This document shows, in pieces, positions 6,264-9,617 of a stretch of 9,617 bases of DNA; position 1 is the stretch's first letter; the number at the start of each line of letters is the position of its first letter. The translations under genes were made by a program, and so were the position numbers. The notes beneath the pieces were generated by a model that did no database searches, was not told the origin of the DNA, and saw only the letters and a program-made list of their open reading frames with translations. This DNA comes from Massilia sp. UBA2604 (GTDB lineage Bacteria; Pseudomonadota; Gammaproteobacteria; Burkholderiales; Burkholderiaceae_D), in contig DDKG01000278.1 of the NCBI GenBank assembly GCA_002339265.1, positions 1 to 9,617 on the forward strand. The letters run 5' to 3'.

Positions 6264-6380
6264 CCCGCTCGTCGACGATGCGCCAGTCTTGACAGCGTGT
6301 CGCGGACATGAGAGAACAACCGGTTGACGAGAAAGCGTGCGCCTTGCGCACGGATGAGATTTGTCCGCTACGTGCGATTC

Positions 6381-6414
6381 CGAACAAAACGGAAGTGTTC
6401 GTATGCGAGATAAT
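6381..6414 (+). promoter_or_regulatory. candidate promoter and operator of the SNF2 gene
   Basis: GATAAT at 6409-6414 is a near-consensus -10 placed 40 nt before the ATG at 6455. Just upstream, in the -35 zone, is an inverted repeat CGAACA-N9-TGTTCG (6381-6386 and 6396-6401). The position suggests a possible repressor site, but the symmetry is short and may be chance. It does not match the usual betaproteobacterial LexA box, CTGT-N8-ACAG. Confidence 0.4.
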
Positions 6415-6454
6415 GCCGTTTATTGCCTTTTTTGATACGAAGCCACGAGACCCA

Positions 6455-9400
6455 ATGACCACAGTCGATTATCTTCGCGAGAAAGCCAGCGACGCACCTC
6501 CGGTCCGCGCTCCCGCACGTTCCCCGGCCCTTCCGGCGCCGGTGGTGAGCTGGCTGCAACGGGTCGAGGCCGCGGCCCACCCCCAGCCGAAGCTGACCGA
6601 CGAAGTCGTCGATCCCAAGGTCGCGCAATACAAATTCGTCTACGTCATGGCGCCCACCAGCGGCGGCCGCCACGTCGCGCTGTGCCTGTGCAAGGCGCGC
6701 CTGCGCCCGAACGGCGACGTGGCCGCGGCCAGCCCGGTCAGCGAAGTGTTCTCGCTGCTGTCGGCGCCGCCCGCGTACCTGGAAGGCGACGACGTCGACC
6801 TGGTGCGCTTCTTCATCGCCATGCGCAGCGGGTCGGCCCAGGGCACCAGCGCCACCGAACCCAAAGGTAAAGTCGGCGCGATCCTGCTGCAGATGCTGCT
6901 CGAGCAGGGCAAGCTGCTGTGGGCGAACTCGTGGTCCGACATGTCGAGCGGCCTGGTGTACCCGCTGCAGGGCGGCCCGACCCGCCTGGCCAGCCTGGCC
7001 TGGCGCGACGAAGGCCGCGTGTCCAAGCTCGGATGGTCGGTGGAGCCGGTCGGCGGCGGCGCCACCCACAGCGCGGCCGACCAGATCGACTACATGCTGC
7101 CGACCGATCCGCCGTGGTACATCGACAACCTGTCGTGCGGGCCGCTCGAACTCAATCGCGGCGGCATCGACATCTCGCTGGCCGAACTGCAGGCCCTGGT
7201 GGCGCAAGCCCCGGCCCTGACCGGCACCGATAAAAAACGCGTCTCGCAGCTGCTACTGGCCCACGGCCTGCAGCAGCTGATGCCGTTGCCGCAGCCGCTC
7301 ACCCAGCGCCTGCGGAACGATGTAAAACCCATACCGCACCTGCTGCTCGACGCCGTGCAGCTGGCCGACGGCAACGTCACGCGCTGGCAGGACTTCGCCG
7401 TGCTGGCCTTCGACTACGACGGCCAGCGCGTCTCGTTCGACCCGTCGCAGCGCGTGGTGCGCCAGATCGGCGACCTCACCGAGATCATCGAACGCGATCC
7501 GAAGGCCGAGAGCGACGCCCTGGACAGACTGGGCGAGATCGGCTTCCGTAAACCAGCCACCGCGCCGTTCAACGCCATGGCCGGCGCGCTGCAGCTCGAG
7601 AGCCAGGCGCACTGGCTGCGCTTTGCCGAGAACGACGTCGATGCGCTGTCTGACGCCGGCTGGCACCTGCAGAAATCGAACAAGTACCGCTACGACGTGG
7701 TCCCGGTCGAAGACTGGTATGCCGACATCGACGAACCGGCGGAAGCAGGCAATGCCTGGTTCGAGCTGGAGCTGGGCATCGTGGTGGCGAAGAAGCGCGT
7801 GCCGCTGCTGCCGGTGCTGGTGCAGCTGATCCGCAGCGCGCCGCTCGAATTCGACCCGGCGGTGCTGGCCGCCCATGCCGAGTCCGACCAGATGCTGGCC
7901 GTGCTGCCCGACGGCGTGCGCGTGGCGCTGCCGTGGGGCCGCCTCAAGCCGATCCTCGCCACCCTGGGCGAGCTGTACTTCAACGACAAGATCAAGGGCA
8001 AGCTGCGCCTGTCGACGCTGGACGCGGCGCGCCTCGAAGAACTGGCGCGCGGCGTCGAGCTGCGCTGGACCGGCGGCGAGCGCCTGCGCGAGACCGGCCG
8101 CAAGCTGAGCCAGTTCGGCGCGGTCAAGAAGGTCGAGGCCCCGAAAGGCCTGCAGGCGACGCTCCGCGACTACCAGCTCGACGGCCTGTCGTGGATGCAG
8201 TTCCTGCGCGAGTACGACCTGGGCGGCATCCTGGCCGACGATATGGGTCTCGGCAAGACGGTGCAGACGCTGGCCCACATCCTCACCGAGAAGGAAGCCG
8301 GCCGCCTCACCAGCCCGGCCCTGGTGATCGCCCCGACCAGCCTGATGGCCAACTGGTTCGACGAGGCCGCGCGCTTCGCGCCGAGCCTCAAGGTGCTGCT
8401 CCTGCAAGGCAAGGAGCGCATGGACCTGTTCGACCAGATCGACGGCGCCGACATCGTCCTGACCACCTATGCGCTGCTGCCGCGCGACGAAGAAGAACTG
8501 CGCAAGCACCACTATCACCTGGTGATCCTGGACGAATCGCACTACATCAAGAACACCCGTTCCAAGGCGGCGCAGACGGCCGGCTCGCTCGACGCCAGCC
8601 ATCGCCTGTGCCTGTCGGGCACCCCGCTCGAGAACCACCTGGGCGAGCTGTGGTCGCAGTTCCACTTCCTGCTCCCGGGCCTCTTGGGCGACGAGAAGAC
8701 CTTCAATACGCAGTTCCGCCATCCGATCGAACGGCAAGACGACCCGGTGCGCCGCACCCTGCTGAATCGCCGCATCCGTCCCTTCCTGCTACGCCGCACG
8801 AAAGACCACGTGGCCAAGGAGCTGCCTGAGAAGACCGAGATGGTGCGCCGCATCGAGCTGGCCGGCCCGCAGCGCGACCTGTACGAGACCGTGCGCCTGG
8901 CGATGGACAAGAAGGTGCGCGACGAGATCGACCGCAAGGGCGTGGCGCGCAGCCAGATCGTCATCCTCGAGGCGCTGCTCAAGCTGCGCCAGGTCTGCTG
9001 CGATCCGCGCCTGGTGAAGGCGATGCCGTCCAAGAAGAACACGGCGGCGGTGTCGGCCAAGCTGCTGGACCTGATGCAGATGGTCGAAGACCTGCTGGGC
9101 GAAGGCCGCAAGATCCTGGTGTTCTCGCAGTTCACCAGCATGCTCGGCCTGATCGAGGAAGAACTCGACGCCCGCAACATCCCGTACGCGATCCTCACCG
9201 GCGAGACGCGCGACCGCTCGGCCCAGGTGGCAGCCTTCCAGCAGGGCGCGGTGCCGATCTTCCTGATCAGCCTGAAGGCCGGCGGCGTGGGGCTCAATCT
9301 CACCGCGGCCGACACCGTCATCCACTACGACCCGTGGTGGAACCCGGCGGCCGAAAATCAGGCGACCGACCGCGCCTGGCGCATCGGGCAGGACAAACCC

Positions 9401-9568
9401 GTGTTCGTGTACAAGCTGATTGCGAAAGGCACGCTGGAAGAAAAGATCCAGCTACTGCAGCAGAAGAAGTCCGAGCTGGCGCAGTCGATCCTGTCCGAAG
9501 GCGAATCGCAGAAGATGGCGCTGACGCAGGAAGACCTGCAGGCGATCTTCGCACCGCTGGACGATTGA
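6455..9568 (+). CDS. SNF2-family DEAD/DEAH-type ATPase (helicase-like)
   Basis: This encodes 1037 residues from ATG 6455. The C-terminal half is a complete SNF2 motor: LRDYQLDGLSW from about 566; Walker A DDMGLGKT (595-602); DESH box (693-696); SGTP motif III (721-724); helicase-C strand VFSQF (889-893); LKAGGVGLNL motif V (about 940-950); and DRAWRIGQ motif VI (972-979). All key residues are present, so the ATPase should be active and move along double-stranded DNA to remodel protein-DNA contacts. Residues 1-565 carry no SWIM zinc cluster that I can see. The part near 435-540 (WFELELGIVV...LPDGVRVALPWGRLKPIL) resembles bacterial SNF2-associated regions. An in-frame ATG at 6308 would add 49 residues but precedes the candidate -10 at 6409-6414, so I prefer 6455. 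The gene is divergent from tex; no partner gene follows inside the window. Confidence 0.94.
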   Translation: MTTVDYLREKASDAPPVRAPARSPALPAPVVSWLQRVEAAAHPQPKLTDEVVDPKVAQYKFVYVMAPTSGGRHVALCLCKARLRPNGDVAAASPVSEVFSLLSAPPAYLEGDDVDLVRFFIAMRSGSAQGTSATEPKGKVGAILLQMLLEQGKLLWANSWSDMSSGLVYPLQGGPTRLASLAWRDEGRVSKLGWSVEPVGGGATHSAADQIDYMLPTDPPWYIDNLSCGPLELNRGGIDISLAELQALVAQAPALTGTDKKRVSQLLLAHGLQQLMPLPQPLTQRLRNDVKPIPHLLLDAVQLADGNVTRWQDFAVLAFDYDGQRVSFDPSQRVVRQIGDLTEIIERDPKAESDALDRLGEIGFRKPATAPFNAMAGALQLESQAHWLRFAENDVDALSDAGWHLQKSNKYRYDVVPVEDWYADIDEPAEAGNAWFELELGIVVAKKRVPLLPVLVQLIRSAPLEFDPAVLAAHAESDQMLAVLPDGVRVALPWGRLKPILATLGELYFNDKIKGKLRLSTLDAARLEELARGVELRWTGGERLRETGRKLSQFGAVKKVEAPKGLQATLRDYQLDGLSWMQFLREYDLGGILADDMGLGKTVQTLAHILTEKEAGRLTSPALVIAPTSLMANWFDEAARFAPSLKVLLLQGKERMDLFDQIDGADIVLTTYALLPRDEEELRKHHYHLVILDESHYIKNTRSKAAQTAGSLDASHRLCLSGTPLENHLGELWSQFHFLLPGLLGDEKTFNTQFRHPIERQDDPVRRTLLNRRIRPFLLRRTKDHVAKELPEKTEMVRRIELAGPQRDLYETVRLAMDKKVRDEIDRKGVARSQIVILEALLKLRQVCCDPRLVKAMPSKKNTAAVSAKLLDLMQMVEDLLGEGRKILVFSQFTSMLGLIEEELDARNIPYAILTGETRDRSAQVAAFQQGAVPIFLISLKAGGVGLNLTAADTVIHYDPWWNPAAENQATDRAWRIGQDKPVFVYKLIAKGTLEEKIQLLQQKKSELAQSILSEGESQKMALTQEDLQAIFAPLDD

Positions 9569-9572
9569 GTTA

Positions 9573-9617
9573 GCTTTAAAGCCGTCGTTCCCGCGCAGTG
9601 AACTGCTACACGAAAGT
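9573..9617. other. start of an intergenic region cut by the window edge
   Basis: Four bases after the SNF2 stop is a perfect 10-bp palindrome GCTTTAAAGC (9573-9582). Further on, GCAGT-GA-ACTGC (9595-9606) is a second short symmetric element, preceded by GTCGTTCCCGCG. The latter resembles the left end of common betaproteobacterial intergenic repeats, but the window ends before this can be judged. No terminator with a T-run is visible. Confidence 0.3.

Noticed and set aside
6308..6454. 49-residue N-terminal extension of the SNF2 protein from ATG 6308
   Set aside because: It would span the candidate -10 GATAAT at 6409-6414. The extension contains scattered Cys and Pro and does not look like part of the family; the ATG at 6455 fits better.
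7253..8737. 494-codon open frame on the minus strand opposite the SNF2 gene
   Set aside because: Antisense to conserved SNF2 motor sequence; low-complexity His/Gln/Arg composition; no motif or ribosome site supports it.
6455..9568. SNF2 helicase as part of a defence system such as DISARM
   Set aside because: No methyltransferase, nuclease, phospholipase-D or other defence gene lies nearby; the neighbours are tex and an ordinary GNAT gene. The window ends soon after the SNF2 gene, so a downstream partner cannot be excluded but is not seen.

Overview
The window is GC-rich chromosomal DNA, apart from one AT-rich gap at 649-925. It most likely comes from a betaproteobacterium of the Oxalobacteraceae (Massilia/Duganella/Janthinobacterium type). 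I infer this from the gene families (grxD next to ubiX, a 784-residue Tex ending in a FAKLRG-type tail, a large SNF2 helicase) and the codon usage. No marker gene in the window fixes the genus. I see no rRNA, tRNA, CRISPR array, insertion sequence or phage gene. No gene-free stretch is longer than 300 bases.

Left part (1-1680). The 3' portion of a metallo-beta-lactamase-fold hydrolase runs off the left edge. Next comes a 277-bp AT-rich gap with several TACAATT/AATTGTA half-sites, then a 139-residue HTH regulator, then a charged 57-residue small protein. All three genes are on the + strand. The small gene and ubiX converge, and both of their stop codons lie inside one stem-loop.

Middle part (1678-3423). 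grxD and ubiX form a compact minus-strand operon: a CGFS monothiol glutaredoxin (Fe-S cluster trafficking) and the flavin prenyltransferase that makes the prenylated FMN used by UbiD. Divergent to them on the + strand are two tandem, related small three-helix membrane proteins. Each has its own similar promoter-like motif. Two adjacent strong hairpins, able to fold in an alternative way, occupy the space between the divergent promoters.

Right part (3404-9568). On the minus strand tex (a transcription accessory, S1-domain nucleic-acid-binding protein) is followed after 4 nt by a GNAT acetyltransferase gene. The 3' end of the GNAT gene overlaps the second membrane-protein gene antisense by 20 nt. 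Divergent to tex is a 1037-residue SNF2-family ATPase/helicase with intact motor motifs and a 565-residue N-terminal region I cannot assign in detail. A 233-bp intergenic region separates tex from the SNF2 gene and carries a candidate promoter for each.

Overall this looks like ordinary core-genome neighbourhood rather than a mobile or defence island. I found no convincing new multi-gene system. The parts most worth a second look are the paralogous membrane-protein pair, the double hairpin, the repeat-rich leader of the HTH regulator and the unclassified 57-residue protein.
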